Assembly (NCBI RefSeq): GCF_013449735.1
Contig: NZ_JACBNY010000005.1
Span: forward strand, 57,438 to 121,437
Origin: Pseudolactococcus laudensis
GTDB lineage: Bacteria; Bacillota; Bacilli; Lactobacillales; Streptococcaceae
Length of the DNA stretch: 64,000 bases
Direction: 5' to 3'
A model generated the notes under the pieces. It worked only from the letters and a program-made list of their open reading frames with translations. It had not been told where the DNA came from and searched no databases. A program made the position numbers and the translations under genes. Shown piece after piece: positions 16,926-25,127 of this stretch (the stretch's first letter is position 1; each line of letters opens with the position of its first letter).

Positions 16926-17192
16926 AAAAGCACCTCCAGTAACTTAAATTCTTAAGCCGAAAGTGCCTTAAAAAGCCTTGATTTTACTGACAGAGTCATG
17001 CATAAAAAGAGAGCATGTTAGTTCTGACATACAAGGTGAAAAGTCCGCACAAATAAGCTTAATAAAAATTCGTTAAAAATTTTCAATCACTTAAATGCGC
17101 AATGGACCCCACCTTATCAACGTTTGAACGCCGATACCTTCATTATTTTTTATCATTTTAACACAAAAAAACCACCTTTTCAAGTGATTTTA
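16926..17192 (-). promoter_or_regulatory. Leader region of the ABC-F gene with attenuator-like hairpin
   Basis: On the minus strand a long leader can start from TTGAAA, 17 bp, TGTTAAAAT near 17155-17185, or from a weaker promoter downstream. AAGGCAC (16969-16963) can pair with GTGCTTT (16933-16927), followed by T residues running into the TTG start; an inner CTTAA/TTAAG hairpin lies between the arms. This structure has terminator features and hides part of the GGAGG. The left arm overlaps the stop of the 20-codon ORF at 16968. A hairpin at about 17170-17190 with a T-run may end the transcript from upstream. Confidence 0.6.
16968..17030 (-). CDS. Candidate leader peptide of the ABC-F gene
   Basis: A 20-codon ORF (ATG at 17030, TAA at 16968) in the leader of the Lsa-like gene. 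Its last codons and stop abut the left arm of the attenuator-like hairpin, the position expected for a peptide whose stalled translation would expose the downstream start. No good Shine-Dalgarno is visible, which lowers confidence; shorter ORFs also occur nearby. Confidence 0.4.
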   Translation of the reverse strand: MSELTCSLFMHDSVSKIKAF

Positions 17193-17420
17193 TTAAGGGT
17201 ACCTCTAAAAACTGCTTTTGCGGCTGCGGTTACTCGCCGCATAAAGTGCTTTGATGACTTTTGAGCTAAATTTTTCTAGCGATAGGCATTGCGACAAAGC
17301 TTGCGGCTGCGATTACTCGCCAAAGAAAGTGCTTTGCTACTGCAAGATGCGGAGCAATAACGACGCGATAGGAAAATTTAGCCTAAAGGGGCAAATCTGA
17401 GTTTTTAGAGGTGTCCTTAA
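17193..17420. mobile_element. MITE-like 228-bp element with 21-bp terminal inverted repeats
   Basis: The ends 17193-17213 and 17400-17420 are inverted repeats (core ACCTCTAAAAACT, two mismatches over 21 bp, both beginning TTAAGG). Inside are two direct repeats 83 bp apart (TTGCGGCTGCG[GA]TTACTCGCC at 17218 and 17301; AAAGTGCTTTG at 17243 and 17326). There is no ORF. It lies between an orphan PTS gene and the ABC-F leader. The structure suggests a non-autonomous transposon; the TTAA or TA at both ends may be the target duplication. Confidence 0.65.
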
Positions 17421-17424
17421 ACTT

Positions 17425-17727
17425 TTATCCTTTAAGTTCGATAGCAAGATCAAGACCTTTATCGCCTTGCATCAAACCATACATTTGCATAGGAATATCT
17501 TTAACTGGTGTTTCTGGGAATTTCTTAGTCACTTCGTCAACCATGTAGCGTGCTTGTGGGCCAATCATGATAACGTCAGCTTTAGGACCTTCTGAATCTA
17601 CTTCTGCAAGTCCGTAAGCTTTAACGTCAAAGTCAAGACCACGTTTTTCAGCTTCTTGTTGCATTTTTTGTGCAAATAGTGAAGTTGACATGCCTGCTGA
17701 ACAGAATAATTTTACTGTAGTTGTCAT
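17425..17727 (-). CDS. PTS lactose/cellobiose-type IIB component (orphan)
   Basis: 100 residues from the ATG giving MTTTVKLFCSAGMSTS. The phosphorylated cysteine lies in the CSAGMSTS loop; the fold matches the IIB of the lactose/N,N'-diacetylchitobiose family (PtcB/CelA-like). It would pass phosphate from a IIA to an incoming sugar on a IIC, but neither is beside it; in lactococci such IIB proteins can serve IIC proteins encoded elsewhere. A cre-like site overlaps the upstream region. The MITE-like element begins 5 bp after its stop. Confidence 0.85.
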   Translation of the reverse strand: MTTTVKLFCSAGMSTSLFAQKMQQEAEKRGLDFDVKAYGLAEVDSEGPKADVIMIGPQARYMVDEVTKKFPETPVKDIPMQMYGLMQGDKGLDLAIELKG

Positions 17728-17761
17728 TTGTGAGTACCATCTCCGTTTACATTGTTTTTGT

Positions 17762-17775
17762 TGCAAACGCTTTCT
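17762..17775 (-). promoter_or_regulatory. cre-like CcpA site upstream of the PTS IIB gene
   Basis: TGCAAACGCTTTCT (plus strand) matches the cre consensus except at the last base. It lies downstream of the promoter, where bound CcpA could block elongation. Carbon-catabolite control of a PTS gene is plausible; inferred. Confidence 0.6.
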
Positions 17776-17791
17776 TTTATTTGATAAATTA

Positions 17792-17827
17792 ATTATATAA
17801 CAAAAATACCACTTTGCAAAGTGGTAT
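17792..17827 (-). promoter_or_regulatory. rodA terminator overlapping the PTS IIB promoter
   Basis: A 22-bp perfect palindrome (17806-17827), followed on the minus strand by T5, forms a rodA terminator. Its centre TTGCAA (17819-17814) is also placed as a -35, 16 bp before TATAAT (17797-17792), which would drive the PTS gene. Confidence 0.6.
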
Positions 17828-17850
17828 GTGATATATTTGTTGTAATACAG

Positions 17851-19074
17851 TTATTCTGTTCTGTAACGTTCTGTTCTACTCACTTGATTTTTGAGGTGTT
17901 CCAGCGTGAATTCCGGTTCCTGATTATATTTCATAGATAATACTAAGCCTATCCCAATCAAGTTACCAATAAGCGAACTCCCCCCTTGAGAAATGAACGG
18001 CAGTGGGATACCCGTCAATGGTAGTACGCCAATATTCGCACCGATATTTTCAAAAACATGGAAGAGAATCATCATCGTAATCCCAGTCGAAACATAGATA
18101 TAAAACTGATTATTGGCACGAATCGTTACCCGAATCATGCGATAGATTAAAATAAAATACAAGAAAATGACAAACGCTGAACCTAGGAAACCAAAGTTCT
18201 CACCTATAACCGTGAAAATCATATCAGACTCACGTACTGGAACGCTGATATTAGCAACGTTAAACCCTTTACCAAACAAGCCACCAGTCCCAATTGCCAA
18301 TAAGCCTTGGGCTTGCTGGTATGTTGAGCCTTGCGCATTAGCAAATGGATCCCGCCAAGCGTCTATCCGTAGGATCTGATAGTTATCCATACCAACAGAT
18401 CTTAAAAAATCTCGTCCGGCATCAAAGGTTGTGAGAAAAATAATCCCACCGCCAAGCAAGGCAACTACACCCACAACAGGTAAAATAAGCCGCCAAGAAA
18501 TACCTGAAACAACAACAATACCTGCAAAAATTGCCATAAAGACGAGCGCGGTACCAAAGTCTTTTTGTGCTGCTAATAGCACCATGACTGGCAAGGTTAC
18601 CAGAAACATATATAAAATCAGCAAGATATCATCTTTTAACAAACGTTTCTTTAGCTTATTTTGGAAACTCACGACGACTCGTGCCATTAGTAAGATATAG
18701 GAAATCTTCATGAATTCAGAAGGTTGAAATAGATTACTCCCTCCCAGATAAACCCAGTTTTTAGCACCCGTCAACGAAACCGTTAAAGGATCATAAAACT
18801 TCAAGGGTAGAATCATAAGTACAATACCAAGACCATATAAAATTGGTGTAAATTTCCAAAGCATCTTAGCATCGAAATGCATGACAACAAGTGCCACAAC
18901 AACCCCAGCAATCCCCCATGTAATCTGTTGTGTCATGACTTTTGCGACACGAGTTGGATAATCATGGTTTGTTGCTATATAAAGCACTAGTAGACCTATC
19001 AAATTCAGCAAAAACGCTGGTAAAATCAACGCGTAATCAATTCGGCTATCAAAAGTTAATTTTTGTTTTTTCAT
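17851..19074 (-). CDS. rodA: SEDS-family peptidoglycan glycosyltransferase RodA
   Basis: 407 residues, about ten membrane helices. SEDS signatures are visible: WVYLGGSNLFQPSEFMKISY, AAQKDFGTALVF (with the catalytic Asp) and the C-terminal GIPLPFISQGGSSLIGNLIGIGL. It polymerises lipid II with a partner class B PBP. RodA rather than FtsW is favoured by motif details and the gyrB-region neighbourhood; FtsW is the alternative. The -10 ends 8 nt before the ATG and no Shine-Dalgarno is visible. Confidence 0.88.
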   Translation of the reverse strand: MKKQKLTFDSRIDYALILPAFLLNLIGLLVLYIATNHDYPTRVAKVMTQQITWGIAGVVVALVVMHFDAKMLWKFTPILYGLGIVLMILPLKFYDPLTVSLTGAKNWVYLGGSNLFQPSEFMKISYILLMARVVVSFQNKLKKRLLKDDILLILYMFLVTLPVMVLLAAQKDFGTALVFMAIFAGIVVVSGISWRLILPVVGVVALLGGGIIFLTTFDAGRDFLRSVGMDNYQILRIDAWRDPFANAQGSTYQQAQGLLAIGTGGLFGKGFNVANISVPVRESDMIFTVIGENFGFLGSAFVIFLYFILIYRMIRVTIRANNQFYIYVSTGITMMILFHVFENIGANIGVLPLTGIPLPFISQGGSSLIGNLIGIGLVLSMKYNQEPEFTLEHLKNQVSRTERYRTE

Positions 19075-19091
19075 TATGCTTTATTATATCA
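19075..19091 (-). promoter_or_regulatory. rodA extended -10 adjacent to ATG (near-leaderless)
   Basis: Minus strand: TGA TATAAT (hexamer 19088-19083), eight bases, ATG at 19074. Expected leader 0-2 nt. Confidence 0.55.
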
Positions 19092-19197
19092 CACCCCACT
19101 CAGCAGTCCAAGACCAGACTAAGCAAAATTTCCCAACCATATGGTAACAGACTGATACACCTTAAAATCAAAGCCAAACAAAAAAACCAACACATGG

Positions 19198-21300
19198 TCA
19201 GATTTTTTTCGTATTAAGCATGAGTGAGCTCACAATGACACTCACACTTGATAAACTCATCGCAAGCGCTGCAAACATTGGATTTAACAACCCAAATGCC
19301 GCAAGCGGAATCCCAACAAGATTATAAATAAAGGCCCAGAAATAATTTTGATGAATCTTTCCGACTGTCTTTTGAGACAAACGAATCAAACTGATAATTT
19401 TCGACAGCGAATTTTCGGACGTGATAACCACATCCCCCGACTGCATGGCGATATCACTACCTGACCCCATAGCCACACCAACCAAAGCACTGGATAGAGC
19501 GACAGAATCATTAATGCCATCTCCAACCATCATAGCATCTGCTGTGCTACTGACGACTTGTGCTTTTTTCACTGGATTAGCTTGCGCAATCACTGTATCA
19601 ACATTGACAAATGCATTGATTTTAGCAGCTGCCGTCTCATTATCTCCCGTCAACATGGTTGTTTTGATGCCCATTCGGGCAAGGTCGGCTATCGTTTGAG
19701 CAGCGTCTGCTTTGATTTCAGATGAGAAGGTCGCAATACCTAGTAGATTTGTCGCAGTTGCTAGATAGATGCTAGTGTCTGAGGATGCAGAAACGTCTAT
19801 CCCCTGCTCTGCCATTAAATCAGCATTCCCTGCAAAATAAACTTGACCCTGAATTACCCCAGTTAGACCACGACCAGCCAATTCTTGAAAGTTTGAAACA
19901 GGTAACGGTTCTGTCTGCTTCAAAGCTTGTGCCAAGGGGTGGTTAGAAAAACTTTCCAAGCTAGCTAGAATTTGAAAGTCTTCGTCAGACCCTGACCAAT
20001 TAGCCAGCTGAAAGTGACCTGTCGTAATCGTGCCAGTCTTATCAAAAATCACAGTCGAGATATGCTTACTGTGTTCAAGTGCGTTGGCATCTTTAATCAA
20101 AATACCGTTTCTAGCGCCCAGACCCGTTGCCACCATGACAGCCGTGGGTGTCGCTAAGCCTAGGGCACATGGACAAGAAATGACGAGCACACTGGTCGCA
20201 TGTAAGAGCGCTTGACTGATATCTTTGGTGAAGATGGCTGTTAGAAGGAAGGTTATCAAGGCGATGCCTAATACGACGGGGACAAAAATGGCTGAAATCC
20301 GGTCTGCCGTTTTCTGAATTTCTGGCTTGATGGCCTGTGCTTCTGACATAGCTGCCATCATTTGTGAAATGGCAGAATCATCCAACGTATGGATGACACG
20401 TGCTGTGATAACACCATCCAAGTTGACTGCACCTTCCATGACTGTTTGACGCACTGTTTTCGTTACGGGAACCGCTTCACCAGTCAGTGAAGATTCATCA
20501 AAACTTGCACGTCCTGTTAGGATTTCTAAGTCTAGTGGCACACGCTCACCTGGTTTAACGAGAATGACTTGATTTTCGGCAATCGTCTCAACTGGTGTCT
20601 CAATTTCCTGATTATCCTTTAGGAGATGAACCGTTTTAGCCTGTTTCTTTTGCAGACTATAAATCGCAGCAGATGTATTTTTCTTGGCCCGATTTTCTAG
20701 ATTTTTTCCGAGTAGGACTAATGTGATAATCACCGCAGCAGATTCAAAATTAACTGCTGACATATTCCCCATGAACAATCCAAAAACGAGACTGGAAATG
20801 TAGGCAACACTTGTGCCAAGTGCAACAAGCACATCCATATTAGCTGACTTATTTTTCAAAGCCATGTAGGCACCTTTATAAAATCTAGCCCCAAAAATAA
20901 ACTGAACAGGTGTGGCAAGAATTAACTGCATGATTGGATTATGAAAAATCATCAAACTATGCACATGTAAAGTACCAGCAACCATACCAAGTAACATTGG
21001 CATGGTTAAAATAGCTGACAGTACAAAGGACCAAAAAAGGTTTTTCTCTGCGCGCTCCTTTGCCTGACGAATTTTTTCACGATGCGCTTTATCATCAACA
21101 ATCGCACCATAACCTGCTTGTCGAACTGTTTCTATCACGGTCTCAACATCACAGTCATCCTGCATCACCACTTTGGCTTTTTCTGTTGCCAAGTTAACAC
21201 TGGCTTCTAAAATTTTATCAGAGTCATTCAACGCTTTATCAACGCGCATCACGCAGTTAGCACAGGTCATGCCTGTAATGACAAAAGATTGTGTTTTCAT
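19198..21300 (-). CDS. copA: Copper-translocating P1B-type ATPase
   Basis: 700 residues from the ATG giving MKTQSFVITGMTCANC. One N-terminal heavy-metal domain (CANC), eight membrane helices, the CPC motif in VISCPCALGLATPTAV, phosphorylation site FDKTGTITTGHF, and MVGDGINDSVALS. It exports Cu(I). 21 upstream codons in frame were rejected because they precede the metal-binding domain and cross a hairpin. It is third in copY-copZ-copA, separated from copZ by a terminator-like hairpin. Confidence 0.95.
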   Translation of the reverse strand: MKTQSFVITGMTCANCVMRVDKALNDSDKILEASVNLATEKAKVVMQDDCDVETVIETVRQAGYGAIVDDKAHREKIRQAKERAEKNLFWSFVLSAILTMPMLLGMVAGTLHVHSLMIFHNPIMQLILATPVQFIFGARFYKGAYMALKNKSANMDVLVALGTSVAYISSLVFGLFMGNMSAVNFESAAVIITLVLLGKNLENRAKKNTSAAIYSLQKKQAKTVHLLKDNQEIETPVETIAENQVILVKPGERVPLDLEILTGRASFDESSLTGEAVPVTKTVRQTVMEGAVNLDGVITARVIHTLDDSAISQMMAAMSEAQAIKPEIQKTADRISAIFVPVVLGIALITFLLTAIFTKDISQALLHATSVLVISCPCALGLATPTAVMVATGLGARNGILIKDANALEHSKHISTVIFDKTGTITTGHFQLANWSGSDEDFQILASLESFSNHPLAQALKQTEPLPVSNFQELAGRGLTGVIQGQVYFAGNADLMAEQGIDVSASSDTSIYLATATNLLGIATFSSEIKADAAQTIADLARMGIKTTMLTGDNETAAAKINAFVNVDTVIAQANPVKKAQVVSSTADAMMVGDGINDSVALSSALVGVAMGSGSDIAMQSGDVVITSENSLSKIISLIRLSQKTVGKIHQNYFWAFIYNLVGIPLAAFGLLNPMFAALAMSLSSVSVIVSSLMLNTKKI

Positions 21301-21322
21301 ATTAATAGTCTTTCCTATTTTT

Positions 21323-21358
21323 AAAAAAAGCAGTGGCTTATATTCGAGCCACCGCTTT
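21323..21358 (-). terminator. Intercistronic terminator between copZ and copA
   Basis: A 12-bp stem with one mismatch (21327-21338 with 21347-21358) and a T-run on the minus strand, 23 bp before the copA ATG. It probably reduces copA expression relative to copYZ. Confidence 0.7.
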
Positions 21359-21372
21359 ATCACGATACTAAA

Positions 21373-21573
21373 CTAGACCACTTTATAGCCAGCTGCAGCA
21401 ACCGCTGCACTTAACTGTTCAAGCGGCGTATCTTCTGATTTCACAACTGCTTCACCTTTTTGGAGGTTGACTTTAGCAGATGCTACTCCAGAAACACCTT
21501 CAAGCGCCTCAGTCACGTGTGACACACAGTGTTGGCAAGTCATGCCTTCAATTTTTAAATGTGTTTTAATCAT
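21373..21573 (-). CDS. copZ: Copper chaperone CopZ
   Basis: 66 residues, one heavy-metal-associated domain with GMTCQHC near residue 10. It carries Cu(I) between the CopA pump and the CopY repressor in the cytoplasm. It overlaps copY by 4 bp, so it is translationally coupled. Confidence 0.93.
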   Translation of the reverse strand: MIKTHLKIEGMTCQHCVSHVTEALEGVSGVASAKVNLQKGEAVVKSEDTPLEQLSAAVAAAGYKVV

Positions 21574-22037
21574 GAGATAACCTCCATTACTTTCATATCA
21601 TCAGTTGCATGATCATGGTCACAAGTACATGCACTGAACTTTTCTAAACAATCGCAAGTCACATGACAAGCTGGCGTCTTTTCCGCTAATGCCTCACGAA
21701 TAATTTGCAGATTTTCTGCCGTAAGCTTAGCATCATCAATTAAATTGACCAAAACATCCACATGCTTTTTAGCGCAAACCTTATCAAGTAGTTCTTGACC
21801 CATCAAGCCGACTGCCTCACATTCAGACATGGTCGGTGTATAGATAAATTTCCGACCTGATTTTGTCGTTGCAAGCATTTCTTTTTTTACTAACCGCCCT
21901 AAAAGGGTCTTTATTGTTGCGACAGACCAGTCATTAGATGCCGCGATTTGACAGGCTATTTGGTCAACGGATGCTTGCTCCAAAGTCCAAATCGCTCGCA
22001 TCACGACCATCTCTGAGTCTGATATATTTATTTTCAT
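21570..22037 (-). CDS. copY: Copper-responsive repressor CopY
   Basis: 155 residues: an N-terminal BlaI/MecI-type winged helix (SDSEMVVMRAIW; DWSVATIKTLLGRLVKKEML) and a C-terminal Cys-rich tail with CDCLEKFSACTCDHDH, the CxC..CxC metal switch (spacing 7 rather than the usual 4). It represses copYZA until Cu(I) displaces zinc. GAGGTGATGAT precedes the ATG. Confidence 0.92.
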   Translation of the reverse strand: MKINISDSEMVVMRAIWTLEQASVDQIACQIAASNDWSVATIKTLLGRLVKKEMLATTKSGRKFIYTPTMSECEAVGLMGQELLDKVCAKKHVDVLVNLIDDAKLTAENLQIIREALAEKTPACHVTCDCLEKFSACTCDHDHATDDMKVMEVIS

Positions 22038-22053
22038 ATCATCACCTCTATTT

Positions 22054-22084
22054 ATAGTTTACAACTGTAAACTATAATTGTCAA
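22054..22084 (-). promoter_or_regulatory. copYZA promoter with cop box operator
   Basis: The 22-bp palindrome 22054-22075 contains TACAACTGTA, the TACAnnTGTA core bound by CopY. It lies between the -35 TTGACA (22084-22079) and covers the -10 TAAACT (22061-22056, 17-bp spacing), the classic repressor position. Confidence 0.88.
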
Positions 22085-22127
22085 GTTAAACTACTCTATA
22101 AATTTAATAGTTGTCCTTTCGACTTAC

Positions 22128-22784
22128 TCAATCCCTGGATTGAATCACCGCAACTATTCCTGTTTCGAAGTCAATGGTAACAGGACGCTTATCAACAAAC
22201 TCATTTGAAGAAAGAGAAAAATTTGACGGAAAATCAGTCTTTGGCAAGTCATACTTGGCTTGATTGATTGAAAATCCTATCACGGGGGTCAAACTAGCAA
22301 AAGCCAAATAAGTCATCTGAGGGATTTTTCTTAGCATATGTCGGCCTGGCCCTACAAATCTGATAACATTTTGTGCATCTAGCAAGGTAATTTTAGACAA
22401 TAACTCAGAAAATATAGTTTGCAAAACCAAATAAAATATCTGAATTTCATGGTCAAATCGACCGCCCAATCCACCCAAAATTAAAATGTCGCTAGCGTCC
22501 GGAAACTGTGTCATAGCAGTTAAAACTGCAAGCTCTAAATCTGTATCATCTTTTTCAGCAGGTGATTGCTGGATGTCATCTGCATAAGCACGAACCGCCG
22601 CATATTCTTCTGAATTCAAACTATCAAAATCACCAATTGCAAGATGAACTGGAAAACCAGCCTGCATCAAACGATATGCACCACGGTCCACACCGATAAA
22701 AAAAGTATCGGCGTTACTTGTATGTGCCTTAATTAAAGCATCAAAAGCTGTTGCAGGTCCCCCTGCTAAGATGACTATTTTCAT
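22128..22784 (-). CDS. thiN: Thiamine diphosphokinase
   Basis: 218 residues that make thiamine diphosphate from thiamine and ATP. Recognised by GGPATAF near the start, GVDRGAYRLMQAGFPVHLAIGDFDS, EKDDTDLELAV and GGLGGRFDHEIQ. Two ATG codons lie three apart; the second is preferred because the -10 TATAAT overlaps the first and ends exactly 7 nt before the second. It stands alone. Confidence 0.9.
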   Translation of the reverse strand: MKIVILAGGPATAFDALIKAHTSNADTFFIGVDRGAYRLMQAGFPVHLAIGDFDSLNSEEYAAVRAYADDIQQSPAEKDDTDLELAVLTAMTQFPDASDILILGGLGGRFDHEIQIFYLVLQTIFSELLSKITLLDAQNVIRFVGPGRHMLRKIPQMTYLAFASLTPVIGFSINQAKYDLPKTDFPSNFSLSSNEFVDKRPVTIDFETGIVAVIQSRD

Positions 22785-22823
22785 AAGTTTCATTATATCA
22801 AAAAAAACGCCCTAAGACGTTTA
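22785..22823 (-). promoter_or_regulatory. thiN extended -10 adjacent to ATG, overlapping the ndh terminator
   Basis: Minus strand: TGA TATAAT (hexamer 22797-22792), seven bases, ATG at 22784. Just upstream, AAACGTC/GGCGTTT and a run of eight T (22823-22800) form the terminator of the preceding gene, so terminator and promoter are nested. Confidence 0.6.
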
Positions 22824-22848
22824 ATTCTGGATGATTTGTGTTCTATTT

Positions 22849-24822
22849 TTATTTATATAAGGATTTAGATTTACCATACCACCAATTAAAGAAATGTTTT
22901 TGTAGCCAAGGCTGAATCCATTTATCCAAGCCAAACGAGCGACCTGAACCATTCATCAGGGCGATAGCGGCGAAGATGAACCAGATGTTGACCCAATAGA
23001 ACATACCTGAAAGGGAGAACATGACAGTCAAGGCGGCAGTTGCTGCAGCTGCTATCCAAGTGAAGGCACCAACAATTAAGGCAAGTGCAAGGGCAACTTC
23101 GACAATCGACATGAATTTCTGCATGAAAAGTGCCACTTCTTTGTTTGGAATCATGAATTTGAAGATAGGCTCTAACCAGTTTGGAATTTTGTCTAGGACT
23201 GCCATTGGTTCATGGCCATAAGAATAAGACAATCCAAATTCAGCGGCTGATTTTGTCGCTTCAGCTGCACCAGATGTTGCTGCACCACTGGCTGCTGCTG
23301 TGGCATCGGCTGCTTTCGTTGCTGTCTCAGCTGCACCTGTTGAGGCTCCGGCTGCTGCATCCGCTGCGGTTGACGCTGTTTCTCTGAGCCATGCAAATGG
23401 AAAATGGAGGTCATCTGTAAACCATGACCCTTTACCAAACCAAGTTGTGGGATTCAGGAGTTTGCCGTCGCCGACCACTTTGGTAGAGGCCTCTGTCAAC
23501 CACACAAAACCATAAAAAATACGTAGAGGAACCGACCAGAGGACATTACCTAAACGAGAGGTATGTCCACGGAAAATATTGCGCTCATTTGGTGTGTGGA
23601 AGAATTCATTTTTTAGGTAAGTGAAGAAATACCAGAGGCTGCCAATTTGCAAGATATACAAGATATTGATCAAGTGTTTAACTGCCATGGCAAAGAAACC
23701 TGACAAATGGAATTTGCCCATGAGGGATGCGACACCCCATTTAGAACCCACTGATACCATAGTCCCTTGATATTTACCGACAAATTTGTGTTTTTCGCCG
23801 CCTTTGATATCTGCGATGATATTTTCAGAGGCTGTATGCGCTGTTTGTTCAGCAGCTTCAACGATTTGTGGTGTTGGGCGACCTGTTGCCTCTTCGATGA
23901 AACCTGACACGTCACCAGCGACATAAATCCCTTGACCTTCAAAGCCTTGTGCTTCCATATAAGCATTAGCTGTTAAGCGATGACCACGTTCACTTTCAGA
24001 AAGACCATAAGCTGCGGCTTGGGTATTGCCTTGTACACCAGTTGTCCAAATCAAGGTATGGGTTGGAATATCAGCGCCATCTTTGATTTTGATATGGTCA
24101 GCTGCGACTTCTGTAATCGCGTGATTTAAAAGAAGGTTAACGTTTTTCTTGCCGAGATACTTGACCACTTTATCGGCATCAGAACGATCTAAAGTGTTGA
24201 GAATCGTTGGCATCATTTCAACGACATTGAGCGTGATTTCTGATTCATCTAGCTTATAGTCACGCGCTACGACTTGTCGCCAATCGATAAGTTCACCGAC
24301 CATTTCAATTCCGGTAAAGCCAGAACCCGCTACGACAAAATTAAGCAAAGCCTTGCGTTTGGCCTCGTCATGTTCAAGCGATGCTTGTTCAACAACTGTT
24401 TCTAGATGACGTTTAATTTTAAGTGCATCTTCCATTGACCACAAGGTAAAGGCGTTTTCTTTAACACCTGGCACGCCAAAATCGTTTGGTTCACCACCAA
24501 TAGCTACGATGACATAATCAAAGTCTAAAACACCACTCGCTTTTGTTGTGACTTTTTTTGCTGTCTTGTCTAATCCGATAACTTCATCTGTCAAAATTTG
24601 CACATTCTTACGATGTGCAAATAATTTTTGCAAATCATATTGCGTATTGGCAAATGGTACACGGCCAGCCGCAACTTCGTGTAACTGCGTCATCATCGTT
24701 TGATAGCTGTGTTTGTCTATCAAGGTGATTTCTGCTTCATTTTTAAGTTTTTTAGATAAGGTTTTGGCCGCCTTGACACCAGCAAAGCCAGCACCAATCA
24801 AGATAATTTTCTTCTTAGACAT
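22849..24822 (-). CDS. ndh: Type II NADH dehydrogenase fused to a DoxX-like membrane domain
   Basis: 657 residues. Residues 1-400 are an NDH-2: FAD site LIGAGFAGVKAAK, second Rossmann FVVAGSGFTGIEMVGE, YVAGDVSGF. A hydrophobic segment follows (about 365-400), then a DoxX-like part (RLGNVLWSVPLRIFYGFVWLTEASTK), an Ala/Thr-rich linker of about 45 residues (about 490-535), and further helices (VEVALALALIVGAF; MFYWVNIWFIFAAIAL). Plain NDH-2 enzymes are about 400 residues. The fusion probably places NADH:quinone oxidation on a membrane partner. AGGAG lies 10 nt before the ATG. Confidence 0.85.
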   Translation of the reverse strand: MSKKKIILIGAGFAGVKAAKTLSKKLKNEAEITLIDKHSYQTMMTQLHEVAAGRVPFANTQYDLQKLFAHRKNVQILTDEVIGLDKTAKKVTTKASGVLDFDYVIVAIGGEPNDFGVPGVKENAFTLWSMEDALKIKRHLETVVEQASLEHDEAKRKALLNFVVAGSGFTGIEMVGELIDWRQVVARDYKLDESEITLNVVEMMPTILNTLDRSDADKVVKYLGKKNVNLLLNHAITEVAADHIKIKDGADIPTHTLIWTTGVQGNTQAAAYGLSESERGHRLTANAYMEAQGFEGQGIYVAGDVSGFIEEATGRPTPQIVEAAEQTAHTASENIIADIKGGEKHKFVGKYQGTMVSVGSKWGVASLMGKFHLSGFFAMAVKHLINILYILQIGSLWYFFTYLKNEFFHTPNERNIFRGHTSRLGNVLWSVPLRIFYGFVWLTEASTKVVGDGKLLNPTTWFGKGSWFTDDLHFPFAWLRETASTAADAAAGASTGAAETATKAADATAAASGAATSGAAEATKSAAEFGLSYSYGHEPMAVLDKIPNWLEPIFKFMIPNKEVALFMQKFMSIVEVALALALIVGAFTWIAAAATAALTVMFSLSGMFYWVNIWFIFAAIALMNGSGRSFGLDKWIQPWLQKHFFNWWYGKSKSLYK

Positions 24823-25127
24823 TGGAGGTCTCCTAATATAATAAATTCTAATTTTTTTGTAAAAACCTACATTTTAATTATAGTCCATTTAGTCAGAAAA
24901 GTAAAATTAAAGTAAGTTAACTTTTGAAATATTTGACAAATAAGCGCATAATAAAATTGTAAATATTTAATGAGTCTAGTCTGGCTAAATTCTGGGTAAA
25001 ATAAGGATTATTTTTCTATTCTTAACGGAATAAAAACTGGCTTACAGACTTTATCAAATGCAGTGATACATGTTCACTACATTGTCAATTGTCGTATTTC
25101 TTATTTCATAGAAAAAAGGAGCACATC
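24823..25127. promoter_or_regulatory. Divergent promoter region of ndh and lactate oxidase, no gene
   Basis: No ORF is supported. On the minus strand TTTACT, 17 bp, TATAAT serves ndh. Toward lctO, TTGACA occurs near 24932 without a clean -10. An inverted repeat AGTGA-N7-TCACT (about 25062-25078) lies about 50 nt before the lctO start; it is a possible operator, but does not fit Rex or CRP consensus spacing. AAGTTAACTT near 24910 is another short palindrome. Confidence 0.4.

Noticed and set aside
23193..23438. Gln-rich ORF on the same strand as ndh
   Set aside because: It is the Ala-rich linker of the NDH-2 fusion read in another frame (repeated GCn codons give Gln); no ribosome-binding site.
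25060..25080. Rex or CRP-type operator before lctO
   Set aside because: The AGTGA-N7-TCACT dyad has the wrong spacing for both families; it is recorded only as an inverted repeat.
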